A stretch of DNA of 22,176 nucleotides from DATGFB01 sp032160545. Its GTDB lineage: Bacteria; Actinomycetota; Actinomycetes; Mycobacteriales; Jatrophihabitantaceae. The DNA is taken from contig JAVHVN010000184.1 of NCBI GenBank assembly GCA_032160545.1, forward strand, positions 1-22,176. The letters run 5' to 3'. The stretch's first letter is position 1. Each line of letters begins with the position of its first letter. This document shows, piece by piece, positions 7,001-14,052 of this stretch. A program made the translations under genes and the position numbers. A model generated the notes under the pieces. That model had not been told where the DNA came from. It saw nothing but the letters and a program-made list of their open reading frames with translations, and searched no databases.

Positions 7001-7017
7001 ATACCCCGGAGGGGTAT
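7001..7017. promoter_or_regulatory. CsoR operator at the copA promoter
   Basis: ATACCCCGGAGGGGTAT: two perfect 7-bp arms around 3 bp, the classic CsoR site form (ATACCCC...GGGGTAT). It sits at the predicted transcription start of the copA run. Confidence 0.88.
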
Positions 7018-7019
7018 TC

Positions 7020-7049
7020 ATTGAATCAGCCTCGTTCCTGCGCGGTCAA
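7020..7049 (-). promoter_or_regulatory. Predicted promoter of the copA run
   Basis: On the minus strand TTGACC (7049-7044) and TTCAAT (7025-7020) are 18 bp apart. The -35 touches the second CsoR operator, and the start point would fall in the first operator, so repression by CsoR is easily explained. Confidence 0.45.
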
Positions 7050-7066
7050 GTACCCCCATGGGGTAT
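7050..7066. promoter_or_regulatory. CsoR operator at the csoR promoter
   Basis: GTACCCCCATGGGGTAT has the same 7-3-7 layout as the copA site with one outer mismatch (G instead of A). It overlaps a TATGAT -10 box (7064-7069) for csoR; no good -35 is seen. Its centre is 49 bp from the centre of the other site. Confidence 0.8.
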
Positions 7067-7106
7067 GATTCCACACAGATCGTGGAGCTGACCGAGGAGC
7101 GGGCGC

Positions 7107-7388
7107 ATGCACGGCTACACCCAGAACAAGGACGACTACCTCAAGCGGCTTCGCCGCATCGAAGGACAAGTCCGCGGCATCGCCAAGATGGTCGATGACG
7201 ACAAGTACTGCATCGACATCCTCACCCAGGTCAGTGCCGCAACCAAAGCTCTGCAATCCGTCGCCCTCGGTTTGCTCGAGGAACATCTGGGCAGCTGCGT
7301 CGTCGACGCAGCCCGCGCCGGTGGTCCCGACGCCGATGCGAAGGTCAAGGAAGCCGCCGACGCCATCGCCCGCCTCGTCCGGTCATAG
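7107..7388 (+). CDS. csoR: Copper-sensing repressor CsoR
   Basis: A 93-residue all-helical repressor of the CsoR/RcnR family (DUF156). The Cu(I) ligands of the family can be placed: Cys35 (in DDKYCIDIL), His60 and Cys64 (in EEHLGSCV), preceded by the conserved LKRLRRIEGQVRGI segment (12-25). This Cys-His-Cys set fits copper rather than nickel or formaldehyde sensing. ATG 7107 follows GAGGAG by 7 nt. Apo-CsoR binds G/C-tract operators with flanking AT, and two such sites lie in the divergent region, so CsoR should repress itself and copA; Cu(I) binding would release it. Length is normal. Confidence 0.95.
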   Translation: MHGYTQNKDDYLKRLRRIEGQVRGIAKMVDDDKYCIDILTQVSAATKALQSVALGLLEEHLGSCVVDAARAGGPDADAKVKEAADAIARLVRS

Positions 7389-7404
7389 GTCAAGGTCAAG
7401 GTCG
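7387..7404 (+). repeat. Three tandem AGGTCA hexamers at the csoR end
   Basis: AGGTCA, AGGTCA and AGGTCG follow one another from the csoR stop codon. This may be chance slippage; no role is evident. The rest of the gap to 7585 holds no recognisable gene, only two purine-rich ribosome-like tracts (7549-7558 and 7571-7579). Confidence 0.4.
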
Positions 7405-7585
7405 TTCGGGCCAGGGAGCAGACCCGGGTGCCGGCCAGGGCCGCACAGTCGCAACGGGCCGCGCGATATGCGACCGTTGAGGGGCGGCATCCGGCAGCTG
7501 TGGCGCTGCTACCCGGCCCTGGAGACCGGCCCGGCACGCGCTGGATCTGAAGGAGGAGACCCGCGCATCCAGGAGGAGGTTCGGC

Positions 7586-8419
7586 ATGTCACGTGTCACC
7601 GTTGGAACCGAGAACGGCGCCCCGATCGAGATCCATTACGAGGACCACGGGTCCGGGCAGCCGGTGGTGTTGATCCACGGCTATCCGCTCAACGGTGCCT
7701 CCTGGGAGAAGCAGGAGCGGGTGCTGCTGCAGGCCGGCTACCGGGTGATCACCTATGACCGGCGCGGCTTCGGCCTCTCGAGCCAGCCCACGGTCGGCTA
7801 CGACTACGACACCTTTGCTGCCGACCTCAACGCATTGCTCGATCACCTCGGGCTGAACGACGTCGTGCTGGTCGGGTTCTCGATGGGCACCGGTGAGGTG
7901 ACGCGCTACCTGGGACGGTACGGCTCCGGGCGAGTCAGCAAGGCGGTGCTGATGGGCGCCATCCCGCCGTTCCTGCTGAAGACGGACGACAACCCCGAGG
8001 GCGTCGACGGCTCCGTGTTCGAGGGCATCAAGGCCGCGGTGGTCAAGGACCGGCCGGCGTACTTCAAGGACTTCCTGGACAACTTCTACAACGTCGACGT
8101 GCTCGGGGGCACCCGGATCAGCGAGCAGGCCTGGCAGAACAGCTTCATCGTCGCGGTAGGCGCTTCCCCCCACGCGGCCCACGCGTGTGTGGACACGTGG
8201 CTGACGGATTTCCGCGACGACCTGCCCAAGATCGACGTGCCGACGCTGCTCGTCCACGGCGACGCCGACCGGATCCTGCCCTACCAGGCGACCGCCGCCC
8301 GGCTTCCCGGCCTGATCAATGACCTCACGGTCGTGACCGTTCATGACGGCCCGCACAACATCGCCTGGACCCATCCCGACGAGGTCAACGAGGCGCTTCT
8401 GGGCTTCCTCGGCAAGTAG
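7586..8419 (+). CDS. Alpha/beta hydrolase, bromoperoxidase-like
   Basis: A 277-residue cytoplasmic alpha/beta hydrolase very like the cofactor-free haloperoxidases (BPO-A2 type). The nucleophile elbow GFSMGTG places Ser99, HGDADRILP gives Asp228, and DGPHNIAWTH gives His257, the same triad spacing as that family. The oxyanion HGYPLNGASW segment (31-40) is also conserved. ATG 7586 is preceded by AGGAGGAGG with 6-nt spacing. There is no signal peptide. Members hydrolyse esters and can make peracids from carboxylic acids with peroxide; the natural substrate is usually unknown. It lies behind csoR on the same strand with a gap of 197 bp, so co-transcription is possible but not shown. Confidence 0.9.
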   Translation: MSRVTVGTENGAPIEIHYEDHGSGQPVVLIHGYPLNGASWEKQERVLLQAGYRVITYDRRGFGLSSQPTVGYDYDTFAADLNALLDHLGLNDVVLVGFSMGTGEVTRYLGRYGSGRVSKAVLMGAIPPFLLKTDDNPEGVDGSVFEGIKAAVVKDRPAYFKDFLDNFYNVDVLGGTRISEQAWQNSFIVAVGASPHAAHACVDTWLTDFRDDLPKIDVPTLLVHGDADRILPYQATAARLPGLINDLTVVTVHDGPHNIAWTHPDEVNEALLGFLGK

Positions 8420-8486
8420 GAGTCGGCGGCAGCTCCGGCGGCTGAGGCGAAACGCTGGGTGCGATCGAGATCCGGGGTCAGGCCGT

Positions 8487-10028
8487 TCACGCACGGGTGG
8501 CGATCGGCAGGGCGACCACCACCGATGTTCCTGCGCCCAGGGGGCTACGCAGCACCAGCGTGCCACCGAGCGCCTCGACGCGGTCCGTCATGCCGACGAG
8601 CCCGGAGCCGCGTGCCCGGTCGGCACCGCCCCGGCCGTCGTCCTGCACGTGTAACTGCAGCATTCCCTCGCGTGCGCCGCCGGACACCCGGACCACCGAT
8701 GCGTTCGCGTGCTTGGCGGCGTTCGTCAGCGCCTCGGCGACCACGTAGTACGCCGCCACTTCTATCGGCTCCGCGAGGCGCGACTCGCTGCCGAGTTCGA
8801 CCTCCAGTTCCACGGGAACCGGGGACCGGCGCGCCAGCATCTTGAGCGCCGGTGCGAGACCGCCCTGGGCGAGGATGCCCGGATGGATACCGCGCGCGAT
8901 CTCGCGCAGCTCCTCGAGCGTGCCGATCAGGCCATCGGTGACCCGCGACAACTCGGCCCGCACGTGCGGCAGATCGTCCGGCAGGCTCTCCTGCGTCGCT
9001 TGCACCTCGAGGGCCAGCGCGAGGATCTGCTGTTGGGCGCCGTCGTGCAGGTTGCGCTCTATGCGCCGCCGGGTCTCGTCGGCTGCGATGACGACCCGCT
9101 CACGCGAGGCGGCTAGATCGGCACGGTTCTTCGCATTCGCGATTGCGATGGCAACCAGCGCGGTGAACTCGTGAAGTCGCGCGCCCGCGCCCGCAGGCAA
9201 GGTGTGCCCGCATGCGGCGACGATCATCGCCCCCCACAGTTGCCCCTCGACGATGATCGGGACGCCCGCGGCCGAACACGGCCACGCCCCGGGCCGGGAA
9301 GCGCCGAGCGTCTCGCTGTCGACCGAGGCCGGCTTGCCGGTCTGCGCGATCACGTCGGTCACGCGGGCCACCGCCGGCTCGCAAACGGGCGCTACCAGGC
9401 CTGGCGACCTCTCCCATTCGCCCATCAGGCGAACGCCGCCGTCGCCTTCGTAGTGGCGCATCGTGGCCAGGTCGGCGGCCAGCAGCCGACCGACCTCCTC
9501 GGAGATGAGCGTGTCGAGCTCGCGCCGCGACGTCTCCCTCGCGACGAGCATCGCGACGCGCCGCAGCGCGCCCTGCTGCTCGGCCAGCCGTTCCGACGCC
9601 CGCGCAGCCCGCTGCGAGCGGGCCGCCAACTCGCTCACCACGATCGCGGTGATCTCGAAGACCACCAGGGCGTACCACTCAGCGGGCTCGGTCACGTCGA
9701 AATGCCGGCGCGGCGGGATGTACAGGTAGCTGAACACGAACACGCTCAGCAGGCTGGCCACCGTCGCGAACACCGTGCCCCAGAGCAGCGCGACCGGCAC
9801 GATGGCCAACAGGTAGAGCACGCTCAGCGATCGCACGGGTGCGTGGTTGTCGAGCAATTCGACGGCGACGCTGACCACTGCGACAAGCAGCACGCTGGTG
9901 ATGCTGGCGTGGATGACGCGGCGACCCAACCTGGATCGTGCTCCGTTGTCCGGTTCCGTGCCGGCCCACCGTGACAACCTGTGCCAGGCTCCTCCGTCCG
10001 CAGCCGGCACCGGCCCGTCACCGGCCAT
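8487..10028 (-). CDS. NarL-type sensor histidine kinase (DUF4118-GAF-HisKA_3)
   Basis: A 513-residue membrane kinase. Residues 36-135 hold about four hydrophobic helices of DUF4118 type, including the YIPPRRHFDVTEP turn typical of KdpD-like transmembrane modules. A GAF domain covers roughly 155-300 and has several Cys (216, 251, 273). The dimerisation helix carries the phosphorylated His328 in RIERNLHDGAQQQ (323-334). The ATP-binding part has EALTNAAKHA (432-441), DDGRGGA (463-469) and GSGLVGM (474-480). ATG 10028 has GGAG 6 nt upstream. No response regulator is adjacent; the likely partner is the LuxR/NarL-type regulator at 12323, with a gntR-SDR pair between. The signal is unknown. Confidence 0.92.
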   Translation of the reverse strand: MAGDGPVPAADGGAWHRLSRWAGTEPDNGARSRLGRRVIHASITSVLLVAVVSVAVELLDNHAPVRSLSVLYLLAIVPVALLWGTVFATVASLLSVFVFSYLYIPPRRHFDVTEPAEWYALVVFEITAIVVSELAARSQRAARASERLAEQQGALRRVAMLVARETSRRELDTLISEEVGRLLAADLATMRHYEGDGGVRLMGEWERSPGLVAPVCEPAVARVTDVIAQTGKPASVDSETLGASRPGAWPCSAAGVPIIVEGQLWGAMIVAACGHTLPAGAGARLHEFTALVAIAIANAKNRADLAASRERVVIAADETRRRIERNLHDGAQQQILALALEVQATQESLPDDLPHVRAELSRVTDGLIGTLEELREIARGIHPGILAQGGLAPALKMLARRSPVPVELEVELGSESRLAEPIEVAAYYVVAEALTNAAKHANASVVRVSGGAREGMLQLHVQDDGRGGADRARGSGLVGMTDRVEALGGTLVLRSPLGAGTSVVVALPIATRA

Positions 10029-10275
10029 GGCCGACTCCGATCGGGGGGAGCGGCATGCACGGGCGCGATTCGGTGAGCGGTCGGCCTCGGATGGCCGCGC
10101 CGCCGTTGCCGGTCGGGCCGCCGCCGTCCACCGCGCTATCGAGCGCGAGCGCGCCCACGGACCGAAGTTAGCCCAGGAACCCGTGCGCGACTACGTGCGC
10201 CGGCCGTCTTGCCTGCCTTGCGGCCTATACGAGGAGGCCGAAAAGCGGCCGGTTCGGAGCGAAGCCTAGGTACTG

Positions 10276-10298
10276 GGCGGCGTGGAGGCGACGCCGTC
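10276..10298 (-). terminator. Possible terminator hairpin behind the SDR gene
   Basis: GGCGGCGT (10276-10283) can pair with ACGCCGTC (10291-10298) around a 7-nt loop, with one G-T pair, 2 bp beyond the SDR stop. There is no T tract, as is common in actinobacteria. Weak. Confidence 0.3.
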
Positions 10299-10300
10299 CG

Positions 10301-11101
10301 TCATTCGGTGCCGGCAAAGTGCGATGTCTCGCCCAGGCCCTCGGGGCCGAGCGCGTGGTACCCGCCGTCGACGAACAGCTCGGTCGCGGTGATGAACGAC
10401 GCCTGACTGCTGCACAAGAACAGCGCTGCCCGCGCAACCTCTTCGGGCTCGCCGAGCCGGCGCAGCATGTGGTAGCGCCCCCACACCGGTTCGTGCGCCT
10501 GACGGTCGCCCTGTGCTGCTCGGGCCACCTCGGGTGTCCAGATCCAACCCGGGCTCACGCAGTTCACCCTGATTCCACGTGGCGACAGGTCGAGCGCCTG
10601 GCATCGGGTCAGGGCGACGATGGCGGCCTTGGTGGCGTTGTACGTCCAGCGAGCGGGCTGAGCCGTGTGAGCCGAGATCGAGCTGACATTGACGACGGAG
10701 CCACCGTCGCGCATCCGAGTCGCGGCCTGGGACGTCATCATGGCCGTGCCCTTGACATTGACATCAAGAGCTCGTTGCCAGTGGCTCGGTGCTGCCTCCA
10801 GCCCGGCGGCGATGAACGTTGCGGCGCCGTTGGCCAGATGGTCGATGGGACCGAGTTGCCGGACGATGCGATCCAGCACCGTGGTGCGGGAATCATCGTC
10901 GGCGATGTCGAGGGCGGCGGCCATGGTCGGCTGTTCGGTCAGCCCCGAAATGCACGTCCGGACGTCGGACAATCCGGGTTCGTCGATGTCGAGCAGCGCT
11001 ACCCGCGCGCCCTCGCGAGCGAACTCGACGGCGATCGCCGCGCCGATACCCGACGCCGCGCCGGTGACCACGGCGACTCGCCCTGCGAATGCGCCGGTCA
11101 T
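10301..11101 (-). CDS. SDR-family NAD(P)-dependent dehydrogenase
   Basis: A 266-residue classical short-chain dehydrogenase. The nucleotide site TGAASGIG is at 13-20; the acidic LLDID (37-40) favours NAD over NADP. Asn115, Ser141, Tyr154 and Lys158 (YNATK) form the catalytic set. The usual NNAG motif is altered to NGAA (91-94). ATG 11101 is chosen because it puts the first strand at the family-normal place and has AGGTG upstream; in-frame Met codons at 11128 and 11161 would add 9 or 20 residues. The end segment with GRYHMLRRLGEPEEVARAAL resembles sugar or hydroxy-acid dehydrogenases. It follows the gntR gene by about 84 bp and is probably its target, suggesting carbohydrate or organic acid breakdown (inference). 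Confidence 0.88.
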   Translation of the reverse strand: MTGAFAGRVAVVTGAASGIGAAIAVEFAREGARVALLDIDEPGLSDVRTCISGLTEQPTMAAALDIADDDSRTTVLDRIVRQLGPIDHLANGAATFIAAGLEAAPSHWQRALDVNVKGTAMMTSQAATRMRDGGSVVNVSSISAHTAQPARWTYNATKAAIVALTRCQALDLSPRGIRVNCVSPGWIWTPEVARAAQGDRQAHEPVWGRYHMLRRLGEPEEVARAALFLCSSQASFITATELFVDGGYHALGPEGLGETSHFAGTE

Positions 11102-11185
11102 CGCCGCACCTGATTCCCGATGCGCCATTTCCCCGGATGGGCAGCTAGCCGTTGCTGACATGTTTCGCGTCCCGATCGAGCGCGG

Positions 11186-11911
11186 TCAGTGTGTCGCATC
11201 GCCCAACCCCTCAGCGGACGCGGCGCCCTGCTCGAGCGCCGTCGAGTCGGCTCGCACTTGTCGAAGATGCATGCGCATGGCGTCCTCGACGGCCGCCGGA
11301 TCGCGGCTGGTCACCGCATCGACGATGTGCTGATGCCAGAAGATCGCCCGTTCCACGGAGCCGAGATCGGCGGCCACGGCTGCCCCCTGCAGGCGGATGA
11401 TGTGAACGATTGAGGCATGCAGCGAGATGAGAACCGGATTCGCCGTGGCCTCAGCGAGTTGATGATGGAATTCGATGTCCGCCTCGGCGTGATCGGCTCC
11501 GTCGTCGCTGCGCACCCGGATCATTGCCTCCGCCCGTTCGCGCAGGCGCTGTAGTTGCTCGTCCGTAACCCGCCGCGCTGCCAGGGCTCCGATCGCGGGT
11601 TCGACGATGTCGCGCGTTTCGATGAGGAAGTCGGCGACCGTGTGCTGCCATCCCATGATCTGGAGGTAGTCCGCGTCCAGAACGTTCCAGTGCACCGATG
11701 ACGCGACGGTGGTGCCGCTGCCTTGCCTGATCTCGACGAAGCCCTTCGCCGCCAGGGCCTGAACGGCCTCCCGCACCGCGGTACGACTGACGCCGTACTG
11801 CTTGACCATCGACGACTCGGTAGGAAGCGGGGCCCCCTCGCGCAGATCGCCGGTGACGATCCTGCGGAGATAGTCGTCGATGATCACCTGCGAGCGCTTC
11901 GGCTTGGTCAC
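11186..11911 (-). CDS. GntR-family regulator, FadR subfamily (FCD domain)
   Basis: A 241-residue repressor. The N-terminal winged helix (about 8-75) contains EGAPLPTESSMVKQYGVSRT and AVREAVQALAAKGFVEIRQG, the GntR signature. The C-terminal all-helical FCD domain (about 95-225) holds the expected metal/ligand residues: the Asp and His of ADIEFHHQLAEAT, HQHIVDAV, and MRMHLRQV. GTG 11911 has GAGGAG directly upstream. The FCD group responds to organic acids or sugar acids. It lies upstream of the SDR gene on the same strand, with a good promoter and a palindrome ahead of it, so autoregulation and control of the SDR are likely. The ligand is unknown. Confidence 0.92.
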   Translation of the reverse strand: MTKPKRSQVIIDDYLRRIVTGDLREGAPLPTESSMVKQYGVSRTAVREAVQALAAKGFVEIRQGSGTTVASSVHWNVLDADYLQIMGWQHTVADFLIETRDIVEPAIGALAARRVTDEQLQRLRERAEAMIRVRSDDGADHAEADIEFHHQLAEATANPVLISLHASIVHIIRLQGAAVAADLGSVERAIFWHQHIVDAVTSRDPAAVEDAMRMHLRQVRADSTALEQGAASAEGLGDATH

Positions 11912-11976
11912 GTTGCTCCTCGTCCGGAAGTAATCCGAAGCCGCTGAACCGCGTCAACCAGTCAGGCGCAGTGTGA

Positions 11977-11989
11977 GAATCCTGGATTC
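11977..11989. promoter_or_regulatory. Candidate GntR operator
   Basis: GAATCCTGGATTC is a perfect palindrome with 6-bp arms and one central base. It overlaps the -10 box of the gntR promoter, a suitable place for autorepression. Palindromes of this size do occur by chance. Confidence 0.45.
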
Positions 11990-12016
11990 ATATCATCTAT
12001 ATCTCAGTACGGTCAA
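11987..12016 (-). promoter_or_regulatory. Predicted promoter of gntR-SDR
   Basis: Minus-strand TTGACC (12016-12011) and TATGAA (11992-11987) are 18 bp apart. The start point would be near 11980, giving a leader of about 70 nt. Confidence 0.55.
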
Positions 12017-12322
12017 TGACATGGTCTTCACGAGTGCGACATCGCGGCCAGGCGAGCAGGCCGCCGATCAGCGGTCGATCCCTTCAGCGCCTGCTGTCCG
12101 GGACAATTCATCGCATCTATGACGATCTGCCGCGGTCGTTTGGATCGTGTCGCGGCAGCAACGAGGGGATCGCCCGCACCGGCCGCTCAGACGAGGGCTG
12201 CGCGCTCGTCGCAGCGACCGGGAAGGGGATAAATTCTGGGTATGACGGACGGCTGCAAGGAGCGGCAGCTCGAGCACCCCCGCCCGACCGAGCCCCTGCG
12301 AGGCTGAGATGGGCCGGCGGCC

Positions 12323-12976
12323 ATGAGCGGGTTGCGCGTGGTTCTGGCCGAGGACGACGTTCTGCTTCGCGAAGGTATGGCGAGCCTTCTCGAACGGTCC
12401 GGCTTCGACGTCATCGGTCGGGCGGGAAACGCCGACGAACTGATGTCATTGGTACGGCACGCGCCGCCGGATCTTGCGATCGTCGATATCCGGATGCCGC
12501 CGGACTACACCACGGAGGGGCTGCAGGCCGCGCGGATGATCCGCGACGAGTTTCCCGATGTCGGCATCCTGGTGCTGTCCGCGCATGCCGACGTCGAGCA
12601 CGCGGTGGAGTTGCTCGCGGGCGGGCGCAAGATCGGCTACCTGCTCAAGAACAGGGTGACGAACCTCGCCGAGATCGTCGACGCGATGGAACGCATCGCG
12701 AAGGGTGGCTCGATCGTCGATCCAGCCCTGGTGCAGGAGCTGGTGTCGGCGAGGCGGCGCAACGATCCGCTGGAGCTTCTCACCGCGCGGGAGCGCGAGG
12801 TGCTCGCCCTCATGGCCGAAGGGCGATCCAACTCGGGCATCGCCCGTCGGCTCTGGCTCAGCGAGGGCACCATCGAGAAGCACGTCCACAGCATTCTGGC
12901 GAAGCTGTGCCTGGCGGAGACGGACGACGATCACCGCCGCGTGCTCGCCGTCATCGCCTTTCTCGACGCGCGTTGA
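12323..12976 (+). CDS. LuxR/NarL-type response regulator
   Basis: A 217-residue two-domain regulator. The receiver has Asp11/Asp12, the phosphorylated Asp55 (AIVDIRMPP), Ser86 and Lys109. The C-terminal GerE-type DNA-binding domain (about 150-200) shows LTAREREVLALMAEGRSN and SEGTIEKHVHSILAKL. This receiver type (ADDV..REG...LL...GFDV, MPPDYTTEG) normally works with HisKA_3 kinases having RIERNLHDGAQQQ, as encoded at 8487-10028, so they are a likely pair despite 2.3 kb between them. ATG 12323 has no strong ribosome site. The gene ends 9 bp from the convergent receiver gene. Confidence 0.92.
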   Translation: MSGLRVVLAEDDVLLREGMASLLERSGFDVIGRAGNADELMSLVRHAPPDLAIVDIRMPPDYTTEGLQAARMIRDEFPDVGILVLSAHADVEHAVELLAGGRKIGYLLKNRVTNLAEIVDAMERIAKGGSIVDPALVQELVSARRRNDPLELLTAREREVLALMAEGRSNSGIARRLWLSEGTIEKHVHSILAKLCLAETDDDHRRVLAVIAFLDAR

Positions 12977-12985
12977 GCCGCCGGA

Positions 12986-13342
12986 TCAGACGGCCCCCAG
13001 CAGGCTGCGGATGGCTGGGGCAGACAGGCCGGTCTTCGGCAGGAAGCCCAGTGCTGGGCTCGCCGCGATGAGGTCGAGGTAGTCCTCCTCGTCATGTGTC
13101 GAGATCAGGATGACAGGCGTCGAGGACTGCTGCCCCAATAGTTCGGCGACGTTGAAGCCGCTCTCCTTGCCAAGGTCGATGTCGAGCAGGATGACATCGG
13201 GGCGCAGCTGTCGAGCCAGCGCGATGGCTTCGTCGCCGTTCGTCGCGACGCCGACGACCTGCAACCCCTGCCGCTCCAGCAGACCGCGCGCGGCGGCGAT
13301 GAACCGTCGACTGTCGTCCACGATCAAGCAGCGTTCGGTCAT
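12986..13342 (-). CDS. Single-domain response regulator (receiver only)
   Basis: A 118-residue receiver without output domain. Asp9/Asp10, phosphorylated Asp54 (ILLDIDL), Ser81 and Lys103 (FLPKTGL) are all present, so it should accept phosphate. The sequence resembles NarL-type receivers in ending with a PKTGLSAPAIRSLL helix, as if the DNA-binding half had been lost or never present. ATG 13342 is preceded by a G-rich stretch. It is convergent with the LuxR/NarL-type regulator, the stop codons being 9 bp apart. It may be a phosphate sink or shuttle for the nearby kinase (inference). Confidence 0.9.
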   Translation of the reverse strand: MTERCLIVDDSRRFIAAARGLLERQGLQVVGVATNGDEAIALARQLRPDVILLDIDLGKESGFNVAELLGQQSSTPVILISTHDEEDYLDLIAASPALGFLPKTGLSAPAIRSLLGAV

Positions 13343-13435
13343 ACCCCCACTGTTGATCCTTTCTGCTGCTCGCGCATCCCGGTTAGCCGGAAGGTTGCTG
13401 GCCGCATCGAGCCGCAGGGCAATAGTCGCCTAGGA

Positions 13436-13466
13436 CGAGGGGAGGGGGCATAGCCCCCTCCCCTCG
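13436..13466. terminator. Perfect 14-bp-stem hairpin, likely terminator
   Basis: CGAGGGGAGGGGGC (13436-13449) and GCCCCCTCCCCTCG (13453-13466) are exact reverse complements around a 3-nt loop ATA. It lies after the small minus-strand gene that stops at 13579. The stem is very stable but no T tract follows, so it would be a U-less actinobacterial-type terminator or an RNA stabiliser. Confidence 0.6.
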
Positions 13467-13468
13467 TG

Positions 13469-13493
13469 GCACCGGATGGGGGGGATCCGGTGC
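13469..13493. terminator. Second tandem hairpin with G7/C7 loop
   Basis: GCACCGGAT (13469-13477) pairs perfectly with ATCCGGTGC (13485-13493) around seven identical bases (G on plus, C on minus). It stands 2 bp from the first hairpin. In a minus-strand transcript the C7 loop could also pair with the G tracts of the neighbouring hairpin. Confidence 0.5.
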
Positions 13494-13578
13494 GCTCGAC
13501 GCGATGACCGTGAACAGGTCGACGCGGGGGGGTCGTCAACCTGCATATCCAGTCGGGCCATGCGCGACGTCGATGGGC

Positions 13579-13827
13579 TCATGGCTGAGCCCGTGTGGTG
13601 AACGTTCCCTCGATGACGGCACGTACCCAGCGCATTCGTGCGGCGGCGGTATCCGGATGGTCGCCGAACTCCTGCGCTACCCGTTCGGCGCAGCCCGTCA
13701 CCCCGAATTCACCGATGGCACGATCGATCGACTCGCGGACCGCCTCGTCGATCACGTCGTCCTGCTGCTGCACCGCGACGAACAGAGCCGCGTATCTCGC
13801 GGCGTCCGTCGCCAGAAGTGCCGTCAT
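13579..13827 (-). CDS. Small hypothetical protein (82 aa)
   Basis: ATG 13827 follows AGAGG with 7-nt spacing; the frame is open further upstream to 13923, but that part is Pro/Arg-rich and lacks a ribosome site. The product is a soluble, acidic and mostly helical protein: MTALLATDAARYAALFVAV, a DDVIDEAVRESIDRAI helix, then EFGVTGCAERVAQEFGDHPD and a basic end. It has no known motif, membrane span or signal. The regular helices resemble a small helical bundle. It is followed by tandem hairpins that would end its transcript. Function unknown. Confidence 0.6.
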   Translation of the reverse strand: MTALLATDAARYAALFVAVQQQDDVIDEAVRESIDRAIGEFGVTGCAERVAQEFGDHPDTAAARMRWVRAVIEGTFTTRAQP

Positions 13828-14052
13828 GACAAACCTCTTCCTCGCCGGCTGACCGCTCGACCCGGCGAGCGGCGGCAGGCACATGCACGCTCGCGGTCGT
13901 CGGCAGCCTGGTAACGCACTCATCGACGATCCCGCGAAACAGTCGTCGCGTCGTGTAGGGCAGTGGCCGACTAGGAATACCGGCTAGCAGGAGGTCAGCG
14001 GTGCGGGCAGTGGGTCACGGGCGTCGGAGCCGCTCGTCCGAAATGGCCACGC

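Larger units (their letters stand above)
11912..12322. other. Divergent non-coding region between gntR and the NarL-type regulator
   Basis: This 411-bp gap holds no convincing gene. Toward gntR it has an AT-rich promoter and a palindrome. Toward the plus-strand regulator it has an 8-bp inverted repeat CTGCCGCG/CGCGGCAG (12127-12134 and 12151-12158, loop 16) and an AT-rich GATAAATT stretch near 12228 that could be a -10, but no matching -35 is clear. G+C content dips here compared with the flanking genes. Confidence 0.6.

Noticed and set aside
7387..7404. AGGTCA triple repeat as an operator
   Set aside because: It starts in the csoR stop codon, is not palindromic and has no promoter next to it; kept only as a repeat.
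12016..13071. Plus-strand open frame of 351 codons through the NarL-type regulator
   Set aside because: It overlaps the regulator in another frame, and its composition is Arg/Gly-rich without motifs.
13436..13493. Hairpins as part of a CRISPR array or insertion sequence end
   Set aside because: The two repeats differ from each other, there are no regular spacers, no transposase and no target duplication.
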